From Allohoeflea poritis (GTDB lineage Bacteria; Pseudomonadota; Alphaproteobacteria; Rhizobiales; Rhizobiaceae), in NCBI RefSeq assembly GCF_027889715.1, contig NZ_JAPJZH010000012.1, positions 104,606 to 168,605 on the forward strand: DNA of 64,000 nucleotides. Reading direction: 5' to 3'. The notes under the pieces are model-generated. The model was not told the origin of the DNA and made no database searches. It worked only from the letters and a program-made list of their open reading frames with translations. Made by a program: the position numbers and the translations under genes. Below are positions 8,048 to 16,984 of the stretch, one piece after another (position 1 is the stretch's first letter; every line of letters starts with the position of its first letter).

Positions 8048-8545
8048 TCACTCGTCCGGGTCCTCGGCAATGCGTTTGAGCAGATCGCGGAACCGGGTAA
8101 ATTCCTCTGCCGTGTAACGCCGGGCGAACGCTCGCTCGACCGCTTCCTTGACCACGTCCGCGTCTTGCATGGCACTACGGCCCGCCGCGGTCAGACGCAC
8201 GATTCTTGCCCGCGCGTCAGACGGATCATGCTGGCGTTCCAGGATCCCCTCGTCTACGAGACCATCCACGAATTGCTGGACAGCCTGCTTGGTCAGGCCC
8301 GTCCGGGCGGCAAGGTCCGACTGTTTCAGACCCTTGCGCGGCAGCTGGCCCAGTATGTTGGCTCTGGCTTCGGTAAACCATCCGTGGCCCCTGTCCTGCA
8401 TACCACTGACGAAACGCTGTTTCCAGCGGTCGCGCGCCCGCCAAAGGTCCCATCCGATGTGATCGGGATGCGGGTCTTCCTGGCTCTGGCTGCGGTTGTT
8501 TCCCACCTTGTCATGCTCTTTAGTCAAGCAACTTGACCTTTTCAT
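8048..8545 (-). CDS. MarR-family transcriptional regulator
   Basis: The protein has the MarR winged helix: a helical start (DLWRARDRWKQRF), the HTH (KQSDLAARTGLTKQAVQQFVDGLVDEGILERQHDPSDARARIVRLTAAG) and a C-terminal dimer helix, 165 aa from the ATG at 8545. That ATG lies upstream of an operator-like repeat (8523-8537), which would then be inside the coding sequence. A GTG at 8509 with AAAGAG upstream would give 153 aa and place the repeat in the leader. The paired inverted repeats in front of the gene suggest autoregulation and control of the divergent 105-aa gene. Confidence 0.88.
   Translation of the reverse strand: MKRSSCLTKEHDKVGNNRSQSQEDPHPDHIGWDLWRARDRWKQRFVSGMQDRGHGWFTEARANILGQLPRKGLKQSDLAARTGLTKQAVQQFVDGLVDEGILERQHDPSDARARIVRLTAAGRSAMQDADVVKEAVERAFARRYTAEEFTRFRDLLKRIAEDPDE
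8523..8537. promoter_or_regulatory. MarR operator 1
   Basis: GTCAAG-CAA-CTTGAC is a perfect 6-bp inverted repeat with a 3-nt centre. Its right arm contributes to the -35 element of the rightward promoter, TTGACC at 8533-8538. It shares its core with operator 2. Confidence 0.7.
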
Positions 8546-8561
8546 TTTCCGTGCATATAGT
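8533..8561 (+). promoter_or_regulatory. Rightward promoter under MarR control
   Basis: TTGACC (8533-8538) is separated by exactly 17 nt from TATAGT (8556-8561), close to the sigma-70 consensus. Operator 1 overlaps the -35 and operator 2 overlaps the -10 and start site, so bound regulator should block RNA polymerase. It drives the gene at 8683. Confidence 0.65.
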
Positions 8562-8576
8562 CAAGCTGCTTGACTA
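8558..8576. promoter_or_regulatory. MarR operator 2
   Basis: TAGTCAAG-CTG-CTTGACTA is a perfect 8-bp inverted repeat with a 3-nt centre. It is a longer version of the repeat at 8523-8537, with centres 37 bp apart. Two matching palindromes between divergent genes next to a MarR gene are best read as its binding sites. Confidence 0.75.
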
Positions 8577-8682
8577 TCCATATCGAAGCCAGTCCACCAT
8601 GCCCCCCCGGGGCACGCATGGCGTAGCCATGTCTGGTTTCATAGCGAAGCGGTCGGCATATGAAAACCAAAGGGAGCTGTTG

Positions 8683-9000
8683 ATGGCCATACTCGAAAAA
8701 GCGGTACTCGCAATTCTGACAATCGGATCCACACATTATGTCGATATCGGACAGGATACGGACGCCGTCATCTACTACGCAAACGATAGCCGAATGCACA
8801 TGGTGTTGCCGGGCGGGCCGCAGATGAACGGCGACTGGCATCTCCTGCCGAACGGCTATCACGTCAAATGGGAAAACGGCCCGGAAGGCGATTGGAAGAT
8901 CTCCCATGAGCCTGGTGTCCTGACCTATATCGATGGCGATGGAAAGTCGGTCGGCACCGTCACGCGCCTGGTGCCCGGAAATCCGGAAAACTTCCGCTAG
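8683..9000 (+). CDS. Hypothetical 105-aa protein
   Basis: I do not recognise this family. The protein starts MAILEKAVLAILTIGSTH and continues with many short turns (VIYYANDSRMHMVLPGG, GDWHLLPNGYHVKWENGPEGDWKISHEPGVLTYIDGDG), suggesting a small beta-rich domain rather than a membrane protein. The ATG at 8683 has AAGGGAG at 8-nt spacing; the frame is open further upstream but crosses the promoter and operators. Its promoter is covered by two MarR operators, so it is probably a repressor-controlled response gene. A GC hairpin follows the stop codon. Confidence 0.75.
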   Translation: MAILEKAVLAILTIGSTHYVDIGQDTDAVIYYANDSRMHMVLPGGPQMNGDWHLLPNGYHVKWENGPEGDWKISHEPGVLTYIDGDGKSVGTVTRLVPGNPENFR

Positions 9001-9009
9001 ATACCCCGC

Positions 9010-9032
9010 GGAAGCCCGTCCTGCGGGCTTCC
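9010..9032 (+). terminator. Hairpin after the 105-aa gene
   Basis: GGAAGCCCG and CGGGCTTCC pair perfectly over 9 bp around a 5-nt loop, 10 nt after the stop at 9000. There is no T-run, only a C-run, so termination strength is uncertain. Confidence 0.5.
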
Positions 9033-9051
9033 CCCGCCGCCTGTGGCGGCC

Positions 9052-9110
9052 AGCCGAATGGACCGATTTTCCGCCATCAAATGCTTCAATCCAAGCCAGA
9101 TACGCTCTAG
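9052..9110. repeat. Relic of a MITE end
   Basis: These 59 bases align without gaps to 63870-63928, the right end of the MITE near the end of the window, with about 11 mismatches by hand count. Both copies start AGCCGAATG, share ACCGATTTTCC and CCATCAAATGC, and finish CGCTCTAG. No matching left end is visible before 9052, so this is a decayed or partial copy. Confidence 0.7.
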
Positions 9111-9134
9111 ACTTGGCGTTTTGAGGTGCGTGGG

Positions 9135-10298
9135 ATGACGGATCTGCAAACACGGACACGGATCGATTGGGTTTCGGAAGGCTGCAGGCTGCTCGCACAG
9201 ATCGAACAGGAATTCAGCAGCACCAAGCCCTTCCAGGACCTGACCATCGGGACCGGCATTCACCTCGAGCCCAAGACGGCCGTCTTGCTGCGCACATTGC
9301 ATTCCGGCGGCGCGCGCGTGGTCGCCACGGGCAATCTGAACAGCACGCAGCCCGAGACCGTACGGTATCTTCTTGAGCACGGCATCGAGGTGATGGCCGA
9401 ACAGACCATCGATCAGGAAGTGCACGACCTGTCGCTCAACCAGATCGTCGCGGAAAAGCCGGATCTGCTTCTGGACAATGGCGGGGATCTGTTCGCCGTC
9501 TACGCGGAGACCCCCTATCCGGGTCTCCTCGGCGGCACCGAGGAAACGACATCGGGCCGCATGCGGCTGGAGCCGATGCGCACGGAGTTGCAGCGCCCGA
9601 TCCTGGTCATCAATGACAGCCCCATCAAGCAGTTCGCCGAAAACAGGCATGCCGTCGGGCAGAGCATGTTCGAGAGTTACATGCGCTTCACCAACCGTTC
9701 GACCAATGGAAAACGCGTCACCGTTTTCGGCTATGGCGCCTGCGGACGCGGTGTCGCCGCCTGTTTCCGCAACGCCCACAGCGTTGTCAGTGTCGTCGAG
9801 GCCGATCCGGTCAAGGCGCTTGAGGCGCATCTCGACGGGTTCATCACGCCGCACCGGTCCGAAGCGATCCGGAACGCCGATGTCATCGTCACCGAAACCG
9901 GTGCGGTCAATGTGATCTCCGCTGAAGATCTGGACCGTTTCAAGGACGGCGCCATCCTGATGAATGGCGGGCATTTTCCGACGGAAATCGCCGTGGGCGA
10001 TCTGACGGACAGCGCGTTGGTGGCCTGCCGCGACCGGTTCGACGACCTGGAAATCGAGACGCTGCGCCTCGACGACGGCCGCGCCGTGCACATCATCAGC
10101 GGCGGTCACATGGCCAATCTCGCCGGCCCTCGCCCGCTGGGCAATTCCATCGAGTCGATGGATCTCGGCTTTGCGCTTCAGGCGCGTTGCCTTGAATATG
10201 TGGCGCAGGGCAACGCGACAAGCGCCGATTGTGTCGTGCCGGTCCCGGCGGAAATCGATGCGCGGATCGCCAGGGAATATCTGGCGATCCACCGCTGA
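9135..10298 (+). CDS. S-adenosylhomocysteinase-like protein, divergent
   Basis: This 387-aa protein is shorter than usual adenosylhomocysteinases (about 430-470 aa) but aligns along the fold. It has a substrate-side motif (GTGIHLEPKTAVLLRTL), DNGGDL, EETTSGRMRLEPM, an NAD loop (VFGYGACGRGVAACF, about residue 195), NGGHFPTEI, and a late segment (GGHMANLAGPRPLGNSIESMDLGFALQA). The catalytic stretch reads NDSPIKQFAEN, where canonical enzymes have K followed four residues later by D; here that position is E. It may hydrolyse SAH or a related thioether, or act on another nucleoside. ATG 9135 has GAGG 8 nt upstream; a GTG at 9126 is possible. Confidence 0.8.
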   Translation: MTDLQTRTRIDWVSEGCRLLAQIEQEFSSTKPFQDLTIGTGIHLEPKTAVLLRTLHSGGARVVATGNLNSTQPETVRYLLEHGIEVMAEQTIDQEVHDLSLNQIVAEKPDLLLDNGGDLFAVYAETPYPGLLGGTEETTSGRMRLEPMRTELQRPILVINDSPIKQFAENRHAVGQSMFESYMRFTNRSTNGKRVTVFGYGACGRGVAACFRNAHSVVSVVEADPVKALEAHLDGFITPHRSEAIRNADVIVTETGAVNVISAEDLDRFKDGAILMNGGHFPTEIAVGDLTDSALVACRDRFDDLEIETLRLDDGRAVHIISGGHMANLAGPRPLGNSIESMDLGFALQARCLEYVAQGNATSADCVVPVPAEIDARIAREYLAIHR

Positions 10299-10304
10299 TA
10301 GGGG

Positions 10305-11984
10305 TCAGAAAAGGCCCTCGATATCGCCCTGTTCGTTGAGGTGGATCTTTTCCGATGACGGGACTTTCGGCAGACCCGGCATGGTCATGATCTGGCCGCA
10401 GATGACGACAATGAAGCCCGCGCCGGCCGAAAGCCGCACCTCGCGGATCGGCACTGCATGGTCGGTCGGTGCGCCGCGCAGGTTCGGATCGGTCGAGAAG
10501 GAATACTGCGTCTTGGCCATGCACACCGGCAGGTTTCCGTAGCCCTGCTCCTCCCACTGGCGCAACTGGTCCCGGACCGACTTGTCAGCAATGACTTCCG
10601 AGGCGTGATAGATGCTCTTGGCGACCGTTTCGATCTTCTCGAAGAGCGGCATGTCATCGGCATAGAGCGGCGCGAATTGCGAAGCACCGGATTCGGCCAG
10701 TTCCACCACCTTTTGCGACAGCGCCTCGATCCCGGCAGACCCTTCCGCCCAGTGCTTGCAAAGGATCGCCTCGGTGCCCAGCGTTTCCACATAATCCTGC
10801 ACCGCGCGGATTTCAGCATCGGTGTCGGAAATGAAGTGGTTGACGGCTACGACCACCGGCACGCCGAATTTCTTGACGTTCTGGATGTGCCGCCCGAGAT
10901 TGGCGCAGCCCTGCACCACCGCCTCGACATTCTCCGCGCCGAGGTCTTCCTTCTTCACCCCGCCATTCATCTTCATGGCGCGCACCGTGGCGACGATCAC
11001 CGCGACATCGGGTTTGAGATCCGCCTTGCGGCACTTGATGTCGAAGAATTTTTCCGCGCCAAGGTCCGCACCGAAGCCGGCTTCCGTCACGACATAATCA
11101 CCGAGCTTCAGCGCCGTGGTGGTGGCGACGACGGAGTTGCAGCCATGGGCGATATTGGCGAAGGGGCCGCCATGCACGAAGGCCGGGTTATTCTCCAGCG
11201 TCTGAACGAGGTTGGGCTGCATCGCGTCCTTCAAAAGCACCGCCATGGCGCCATCGGCCTTGATGTCGCGGCAGAAGACCGGTGTCTTGTCGCGGCGATA
11301 GCCGATGATGATGTTGCCGAGCCGCTTCTCAAGGTCCTCGAGATCCGTTGCCAGGCAAAGGATTGCCATGACTTCGGAGGCAACGGTGATATCGAAGCCG
11401 GCCTCGCGCGGGAAGCCGTTGGCGACACCACCCAGCGAGCAGACGATCTCGCGCAGCGCCCGGTCGTTCATGTCCATCACCCGCCGCCAGGCGACCCGGC
11501 GGATATCGATATTGAGCGCATTGCCCCAGTAGATGTGGTTGTCGATCATTGCCGACAGAAGATTGTGTGCCGATGTGATCGCGTGGAAGTCGCCGGTGAA
11601 GTGCAGGTTCATGTCTTCCATGGGCACGACCTGTGCATAGCCTCCGCCGGCGGCGCCGCCCTTGACCCCGAAACACGGCCCGAGCGAGGCTTCGCGGATG
11701 CAGATGACAGCCTTCTTTCCGATGCGGTTGAGGCCGTCGCCGAGACCGACAGTGGTCGTCGTCTTGCCTTCACCGGCGGGTGTCGGATTGATTGCCGTGA
11801 CGAGGATCAGCTTGCCGTCATTCTTGCCCTTCTGGGCGGCGATGAAATCGGCGGAAATCTTCGCCTTGTCGTGGCCGTAGGGCAGCAGGCTTTCATTCGG
11901 GATGCCGAGCTTCCCGCCGATCTCCTGGATCGGCTCCTTTTGTGCTGCGCGCGCAATCTCAATGTCACTTTTGACGTCGGCCAT
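10305..11984 (-). CDS. fhs: Formate-tetrahydrofolate ligase
   Basis: The 559-aa enzyme makes 10-formyl-THF from formate, THF and ATP, feeding one-carbon metabolism. The family P-loop [19 protein letters not shown] lies about residue 67-85, followed by [36 protein letters not shown], which is diagnostic. Length equals the usual 555-560 aa. The ATG at 11984 follows GAGGATTGTGAACG. It converges with the SAH-hydrolase-like gene (6-nt gap) and is likely monocistronic. Confidence 0.97.
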   Translation of the reverse strand: MADVKSDIEIARAAQKEPIQEIGGKLGIPNESLLPYGHDKAKISADFIAAQKGKNDGKLILVTAINPTPAGEGKTTTTVGLGDGLNRIGKKAVICIREASLGPCFGVKGGAAGGGYAQVVPMEDMNLHFTGDFHAITSAHNLLSAMIDNHIYWGNALNIDIRRVAWRRVMDMNDRALREIVCSLGGVANGFPREAGFDITVASEVMAILCLATDLEDLEKRLGNIIIGYRRDKTPVFCRDIKADGAMAVLLKDAMQPNLVQTLENNPAFVHGGPFANIAHGCNSVVATTTALKLGDYVVTEAGFGADLGAEKFFDIKCRKADLKPDVAVIVATVRAMKMNGGVKKEDLGAENVEAVVQGCANLGRHIQNVKKFGVPVVVAVNHFISDTDAEIRAVQDYVETLGTEAILCKHWAEGSAGIEALSQKVVELAESGASQFAPLYADDMPLFEKIETVAKSIYHASEVIADKSVRDQLRQWEEQGYGNLPVCMAKTQYSFSTDPNLRGAPTDHAVPIREVRLSAGAGFIVVICGQIMTMPGLPKVPSSEKIHLNEQGDIEGLF

Positions 11985-12126
11985 CGTTCACAATCCTCCA
12001 CTTGATCTTGCGCACCATAAACGCATCAAGCGCCCCGCCAGTCGGCTTAAAACTGCCGAAAATTGCGTCAAATACGACACGGCCGGACACTGTGCCAAAG
12101 CGGAGCGGTGGCAGAGAATTGTCATG

Positions 12127-12161
12127 GCTTCGTGAAAATTTCAAGGAATTTTTCACGAAGC
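12127..12161 (-). terminator. Long hairpin after putA
   Basis: GCTTCGTGAAAA and TTTTCACGAAGC pair perfectly over 12 bp around an 11-nt loop. The hairpin begins 7 nt after the putA stop and before the fhs promoter region, so it probably ends putA transcription. There is no T-run after the stem except the stem's own T stretch. Confidence 0.6.
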
Positions 12162-12168
12162 GTTATTG

Positions 12169-15100
12169 TCAGCCGTCGTCGATCGCCATCAGACTTGCAT
12201 TGCCGCCGGCAGCCGCCGTGTTGATCGAAACAACCTGTTCCTGTGCAAAGCGGCACAGATAGGTCGGGCCGCCAGCCTTGAAACCGGTGCCCGAAAGACC
12301 CGAACCGCCGAAGGGCTGGGTTCCCACAACGGCACCGATCGTGTTGCGGTTGACATAGATATTGCCGGTGTCGAGACGGCTGAGCACCTTGGCGATGCGC
12401 GATTCAATGCGCGTGTGCAGCCCCAGCGTCAGGCCGTAACCGCTGGTATCGATATCGTTGAGCACCCGATCGAGTGTGCCGGCCTTCCACCGCACCACAT
12501 GCAGGATCGGTCCGAACACCTCTTCCTTGAGCGCCGACGGCTTGTCGAGTTCGACAATATGGGGTGCAAAGAAACTGCCTTCCCTGGGCGCTTCGCCAGC
12601 GAAACGCACGGTCTGCGACTTCCTCATTTCAGCGACATGCGCCGCCAGCATCGAGCGCTGCCCCTCGTCGATGATCGGTCCGACATCGGTATCGGCCCGT
12701 TGCGGCTGTCCGAGATGCAGCTCGCGCGTCGCACCCTCGATCATCTCGAGCATGCGATCGGCGACATCGTCCTGCAGGAACAGGATGCGCAGCGCCGAAC
12801 AGCGCTGGCCGGCGGAGCGGAAGGCAGACATGATGACATCATCGGCGACCTGCTCCGGCAGCGCCGTCGCATCGACAATCATGGCGTTGAGACCGCCTGT
12901 TTCGGCGATCAGCGGCACGATCGGGCCATCCTTGGCCGCAAGCGTCCGGTTGATCGCCCGTGCCGTGCCGGTCGATCCCGTGAAGGCCACACCGTCGATC
13001 TCAGGATGCGCCACGAGCGCAGCCCCCGTCTCGCCATCGCCCGGAAGATAGATAAGTACGTCTTCCGGCACGCCGGCCTTGTGCAGCAGACGCACCGCTT
13101 CGAAAGCGATCAGCGGCGTCTGCTCGGCCGGTTTCGCGATCACCGCGTTGCCGGCCGCCAGAGCCGCGGTCACCTGGCCGAGGAAAATCGCCAGCGGGAA
13201 GTTCCACGGGCTCACGCAGGCAAAGACGCCGCGCCCGCGCCAGCCATAGCGGTTTTCTTCTCCCGTCGGCCCCGGCATCGATTTCGGTTCGTCGAAAAGC
13301 TTCTCGGCCTGGAGCCCGTAATAGCGGCAGAAATCAACCGCCTCGCGGATCTCGGCGATCCCGTCATCCAGCGTCTTGCCGGCCTCAAGCGACAGCAGCG
13401 ACATGAAACGGTCCCGCTCGGCCTCGAGCAGGTCGGCGGCGCGCGCCAGTGCCGCGGCCCGTTTCGCCGCCGGAAGCCGGGACCAGCGGCCAAAACCGCC
13501 CCGCGCGGCTTTCATGGCGATGTCGATGTCATCCCTGGCGGCTTGCGCGATGGTGCCGACCACGCGACCGGGTTCGGCAGGCGAGCGCACATCGACGCCG
13601 CCCCTGTGCGCCTTGACGCCCGGAATCAGCGGATGCGCCTTCACGGTGGCAATGGCGTCCTCCATGCCGTCCATCAGTTCCTTCAACGCATCGCGGTCGC
13701 CGAATTCGACACCGGCACTGTTTTGCCGGTCGCCATAGATTCGCAATGGCAGTGGAATGCCGCTGTGCCGTGCGCTCCTGCCTTCGCCGAAGCCGAGCTG
13801 ATCGAGCGGGCGCTCCAGAAGTTCGCTGACCGGCACGTTGCTGTCGCCGGCAACGGCGACAAAGGAGGAATTGGCGCCGTTTTCAAGCAGCCGGCGCACC
13901 AGATAGGCAAGCAGGTCGCGATAGCCGCCGACGGGCGCATAGATGCGGCACGGCACCGGCACATTGTTTTCCGACACGGCATCGTACAGCGACTCGCCCA
14001 TGCCATGCAGGCGCTGGAACTCGAAGCCGCTGCGGTCGTCGCCCGCCATTTCGAGGATCATGGCGACGGTCAGCGCGTTGTGCGTGGCGAACTGCCCGTA
14101 AATGCGTTCGCGCATGTCGAGCATCTTGCGGGCGCAGGCGAGATAGGACACATCCGTCGCCGCCTTGCGCGTATAGACGGGATAGTCGGCCAAACCGCGC
14201 TCCTGCGCCAGCTTGACTTCCGTGTCCCAATAGGCGCCCTTGACGAGCCGCACCATCATGCGCCGTCCTGCATGGCGGCACAGCGTGTCGACATAGTCGA
14301 GCACCTGCGGCGCGCGCTTCTGATAGGCCTGGACCGCGAGGCCGAAACCGTCCCAGTCCTCCAGGGACGGATCGCAGAACACGGCGGCCATGACCTCCAG
14401 CGACAGTTCCAGCCGGTCGGCCTCCTCGGCATCGATGGTAAAGTTCAGATCAGACGTCTTGGCCCGCTGCGCCAGCTTGAGAACGCTCGGAACCAGCTCG
14501 TCCATGACCCGGTCCCTGTGGGTCGCGTGATAGCGCGGATGCAAGGCCGAGAGCTTGACCGAAATGCCCATCCGGTCCGGCAGTTTCGATTTGCCCGCCG
14601 CCTTGCCGATCGCATCGATGGCGTCGGCATAGGATTGCCAGTAGCGCTGCGCATCGGCCGCCGTCCGCGCGCCTTCGCCCAGCATGTCGAAAGAATGGCG
14701 GTACCCCCGCTCCTCGCTCTTCGCCGCGCGTGTCAGCGCCGCCGAAATGGTCTCGCCGAGCACGAAATGGTGGCCGAGAAAACGCATCGCCTGCCTGGTC
14801 GCCGTGCGCACGGTCGGCAGACCAAGCCGTTTGACCAGCCCCTGCAGGAGCGATTCCGGCGTTTCACCCGGTTTGATCACCCGTGCCGTAAGGCCGAGCG
14901 CCCAAGCCGATGCGGCAACGAACCACGTATCGCCCTGGCCGTCCTGAGCGCTCCAATTGCCCTCCTTGAGCTTGTCTTCGATGAGCTTGTCCTGCGTTCC
15001 GGCATCCGGCACCCGCAGCAGCGCTTCCGCCAGCACCATCATGGCAAGCCCCTCGGGCGTCGAAAGGCCGTATTCGCGCAGGAAATCCTCAACGCCGCCG

Positions 15101-15276
15101 ATCGATCCCGACCGGTTTCGGATCACGTTGATATAGCGTGTCGCCCGTTCATCGATAGCAGCATTCTGCCGATCGTCGAGCTTTAGCTGCCTGGCGAATT
15201 CTGCGATCAGCGCATCGTCGTCGGCGGCATAGGGCGCTGCGAACTGCGGTACGACCGAGGAAAGCGGAGCGTTCAT
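12169..15276 (-). CDS. putA: Bifunctional proline dehydrogenase / P5C dehydrogenase
   Basis: The 1035-aa protein oxidises proline to glutamate in two steps, using FAD then NAD. The PRODH barrel covers about residues 130-450 (GISVKLSALHPRY, MMVRLVKGAYWDTE, ATHNALTV, EFQRLHGMGESLYDA). The aldehyde dehydrogenase half covers about 520-1000, with a Glu in ETGGLNAMIVDA and the catalytic Cys in SAGQRCSALRI near residue 825. The short N-terminus lacks a ribbon-helix-helix DNA-binding domain, so this PutA should not be the repressor; control is by the divergent Lrp-type gene. The length fits the shorter class of PutA. Confidence 0.97.
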   Translation of the reverse strand: MNAPLSSVVPQFAAPYAADDDALIAEFARQLKLDDRQNAAIDERATRYINVIRNRSGSIGGVEDFLREYGLSTPEGLAMMVLAEALLRVPDAGTQDKLIEDKLKEGNWSAQDGQGDTWFVAASAWALGLTARVIKPGETPESLLQGLVKRLGLPTVRTATRQAMRFLGHHFVLGETISAALTRAAKSEERGYRHSFDMLGEGARTAADAQRYWQSYADAIDAIGKAAGKSKLPDRMGISVKLSALHPRYHATHRDRVMDELVPSVLKLAQRAKTSDLNFTIDAEEADRLELSLEVMAAVFCDPSLEDWDGFGLAVQAYQKRAPQVLDYVDTLCRHAGRRMMVRLVKGAYWDTEVKLAQERGLADYPVYTRKAATDVSYLACARKMLDMRERIYGQFATHNALTVAMILEMAGDDRSGFEFQRLHGMGESLYDAVSENNVPVPCRIYAPVGGYRDLLAYLVRRLLENGANSSFVAVAGDSNVPVSELLERPLDQLGFGEGRSARHSGIPLPLRIYGDRQNSAGVEFGDRDALKELMDGMEDAIATVKAHPLIPGVKAHRGGVDVRSPAEPGRVVGTIAQAARDDIDIAMKAARGGFGRWSRLPAAKRAAALARAADLLEAERDRFMSLLSLEAGKTLDDGIAEIREAVDFCRYYGLQAEKLFDEPKSMPGPTGEENRYGWRGRGVFACVSPWNFPLAIFLGQVTAALAAGNAVIAKPAEQTPLIAFEAVRLLHKAGVPEDVLIYLPGDGETGAALVAHPEIDGVAFTGSTGTARAINRTLAAKDGPIVPLIAETGGLNAMIVDATALPEQVADDVIMSAFRSAGQRCSALRILFLQDDVADRMLEMIEGATRELHLGQPQRADTDVGPIIDEGQRSMLAAHVAEMRKSQTVRFAGEAPREGSFFAPHIVELDKPSALKEEVFGPILHVVRWKAGTLDRVLNDIDTSGYGLTLGLHTRIESRIAKVLSRLDTGNIYVNRNTIGAVVGTQPFGGSGLSGTGFKAGGPTYLCRFAQEQVVSINTAAAGGNASLMAIDDG

Positions 15277-15388
15277 TCAATCTCTCCCGTGTTTTCCCCA
15301 TTGTATCGCGAATAGAATAGTGTTTTTCACTATATTTCAGACAAAATTTTTGCTAATTGACGATCAATTCGAGATTTTATGGTGAAAC

Positions 15389-15850
15389 ATGAAAGATATC
15401 GACCAGACGGACCGGAAGATCCTCCGGCTGCTTCAACGGGACGGAAGGCTGACGAATACCGAACTTGCAGATCGCATCAACCTGTCCGCAACGGCGACGG
15501 CCGAACGGGTCAAGCGCCTGTCGCGCGAGGGTTTTGTCGAAGGATATTCAGCCAGGCTTTCGCCGGCAAAGCTGGGCCGCGACATGCTGGTCTTCGTCGA
15601 AGTCAAGCTGGACCGCACGACAGCCGATGTGTTCGAGGCCTTTGCCGACGCCGTGCGCCGCTCGGACGACGTCATGGAATGCCATATGGTGGCCGGCGGT
15701 TTCGACTACCTCGTCAAGGCACGGGTGCAGGGCATGGCGGCCTACCGGGCCTTCCTGTCCGATGTCATCCTGCCCCTGCCCGGCGTGCGCGAAACTCACA
15801 CCTATGCGGTGATGGAGGAAGTCAAGAGCACCTCCTACCTTCCCGTCTGA
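15389..15850 (+). CDS. putR: Lrp/AsnC regulator, putative PutR
   Basis: The 153-aa protein starts MKDIDQTDRKILRLLQRDGRLTNTELADRINLSATATAERVKRLSREGFVEGYSARLSP, an AsnC-type HTH, and continues with a RAM ligand-binding domain (LVFVEVKLDRT, ECHMVAGGFDYLVKARV). It lies divergently 112 nt from putA in an AT-rich gap, the classic arrangement of PutR, which activates putA in response to proline. Assignment rests on homology and position. Confidence 0.93.
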   Translation: MKDIDQTDRKILRLLQRDGRLTNTELADRINLSATATAERVKRLSREGFVEGYSARLSPAKLGRDMLVFVEVKLDRTTADVFEAFADAVRRSDDVMECHMVAGGFDYLVKARVQGMAAYRAFLSDVILPLPGVRETHTYAVMEEVKSTSYLPV

Positions 15851-15859
15851 GCACCATCG

Positions 15860-16984
15860 TCAACGATCGAGGATCGAGCGCACCTCGACGAGATTCGAAC
15901 GCACGCGCAGCAGGTAGAAGCCGACGGTCGCCAGATGTGAGGGCATGATCCAGCCGTCCTCCCTGCCGTTGGAGACGATCACCGGATTGAGATCGAGCGT
16001 CGCGCGCAATTGCTCTTCCATCGTGCTCCAGACATCCTCCAGCTGACGGCGCTCGATGATCTCCGCGAAATCGGCATGGGCGGCCTTGAGGATGCCGTAA
16101 TAGGCATAGAGCTGGCCGTAGGTGAACCAGAACTGGTTGTCGGCGCGCGTGTCGAACCAGCCCGCATTGCTCTTGTCCGACCGGTCGCGCAGCGCCGCCG
16201 AGGTCGAGCCGATATCGGCGGCGATTCGGTCGACAAATCGGATCAGATTGTCGGCGCGCGCGTCGAAAACGGCGTCGCAGTTCTCCAGCCGGTCATTGAA
16301 GGCGCGCAGCTTGTCCCGGCCCTCCCGGTAGGCGGCCGGCGACGGCGCGATGGGACCGAAAGGCGACAGGCTGAAATACCATGTATACTGATCGTACTGG
16401 ATGCGCCCGCGCGCCCGGTCGAGATCGGCATCGACCGCCGAGGTGCCGCGCACACGGCCCAGCGCATCGACAAGCTCGATGGCCGTGCGCTGCACCGCCT
16501 GGTGCACGCCGCGCTGGAACGAAGCCTTGTTGTCGAGGAACGGCGTTGCATCCCACGGAATGCCGAAAAAGCCGGCCTTGTAGAGAATGGTCGAGGAGAT
16601 CCAGGCATTCTGATCGACGGTGAAATCGATCAGGTCGGCGGTCACCTCGACAATTGCCGAGCGGCTGCAGGTCCGCGTCGTCGCGCCGCTATTCTCGATC
16701 GAGGGCTGGTCGCCGGCTTTGACACCATGATCTTCGAGACTGTAGGCAACCGCATAGTCCGGATCGAAGTTGCGGATCCACAGCGCCCGCCAGATGAAGA
16801 TGGCGTAAAGAACGACAAGCGCCAGAACGAGACCGCCAACAACCGATTTCAGGATAAAACCCTTGCTGCGGTACCACCGCCCGGCGGCCAGGAAGGGCCA
16901 TAAAAGCCAGGCAATCACCACGCCGATACCGTGGCCGATCCAGTGGAAGACACGCTCGAAGAACGCGATGATCGGATCAAGCAT
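15860..16984 (-). CDS. DUF2333-family membrane-anchored protein
   Basis: The 374-aa protein has an amphipathic start (MLDPIIAFFERVFHWIG), a hydrophobic stretch (GVVIAWLLWPFLAAG) and a clear transmembrane helix (VVGGLVLALVVLYAIFIWRALWI, about residues 50-72), then a large domain that would face the periplasm. Recurrent motifs include DFTVDQNAWISSTILYKAGFFG and DQYTWYFSLSPFG, matching the DUF2333 family of unknown function. It is last in a five-gene minus-strand operon; its ATG at 16984 overlaps the previous gene by 8 nt. Confidence 0.85.
   Translation of the reverse strand: MLDPIIAFFERVFHWIGHGIGVVIAWLLWPFLAAGRWYRSKGFILKSVVGGLVLALVVLYAIFIWRALWIRNFDPDYAVAYSLEDHGVKAGDQPSIENSGATTRTCSRSAIVEVTADLIDFTVDQNAWISSTILYKAGFFGIPWDATPFLDNKASFQRGVHQAVQRTAIELVDALGRVRGTSAVDADLDRARGRIQYDQYTWYFSLSPFGPIAPSPAAYREGRDKLRAFNDRLENCDAVFDARADNLIRFVDRIAADIGSTSAALRDRSDKSNAGWFDTRADNQFWFTYGQLYAYYGILKAAHADFAEIIERRQLEDVWSTMEEQLRATLDLNPVIVSNGREDGWIMPSHLATVGFYLLRVRSNLVEVRSILDR

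Noticed and set aside
10458..12005. Plus-strand frame opposite fhs
   Set aside because: Antisense shadow of a highly conserved enzyme; no homologous features.
12127..12161. The 12-bp hairpin as an operator for fhs
   Set aside because: It lies directly after the putA stop and about 140 nt from the fhs start, so a terminator is the simpler reading.
12166..15186. Very long plus-strand open frame (about 1000 codons) opposite putA
   Set aside because: It mirrors putA codon periodicity in a high-GC gene; its product is Arg/His/Gln-rich with no family motifs, while the minus strand encodes complete PutA.
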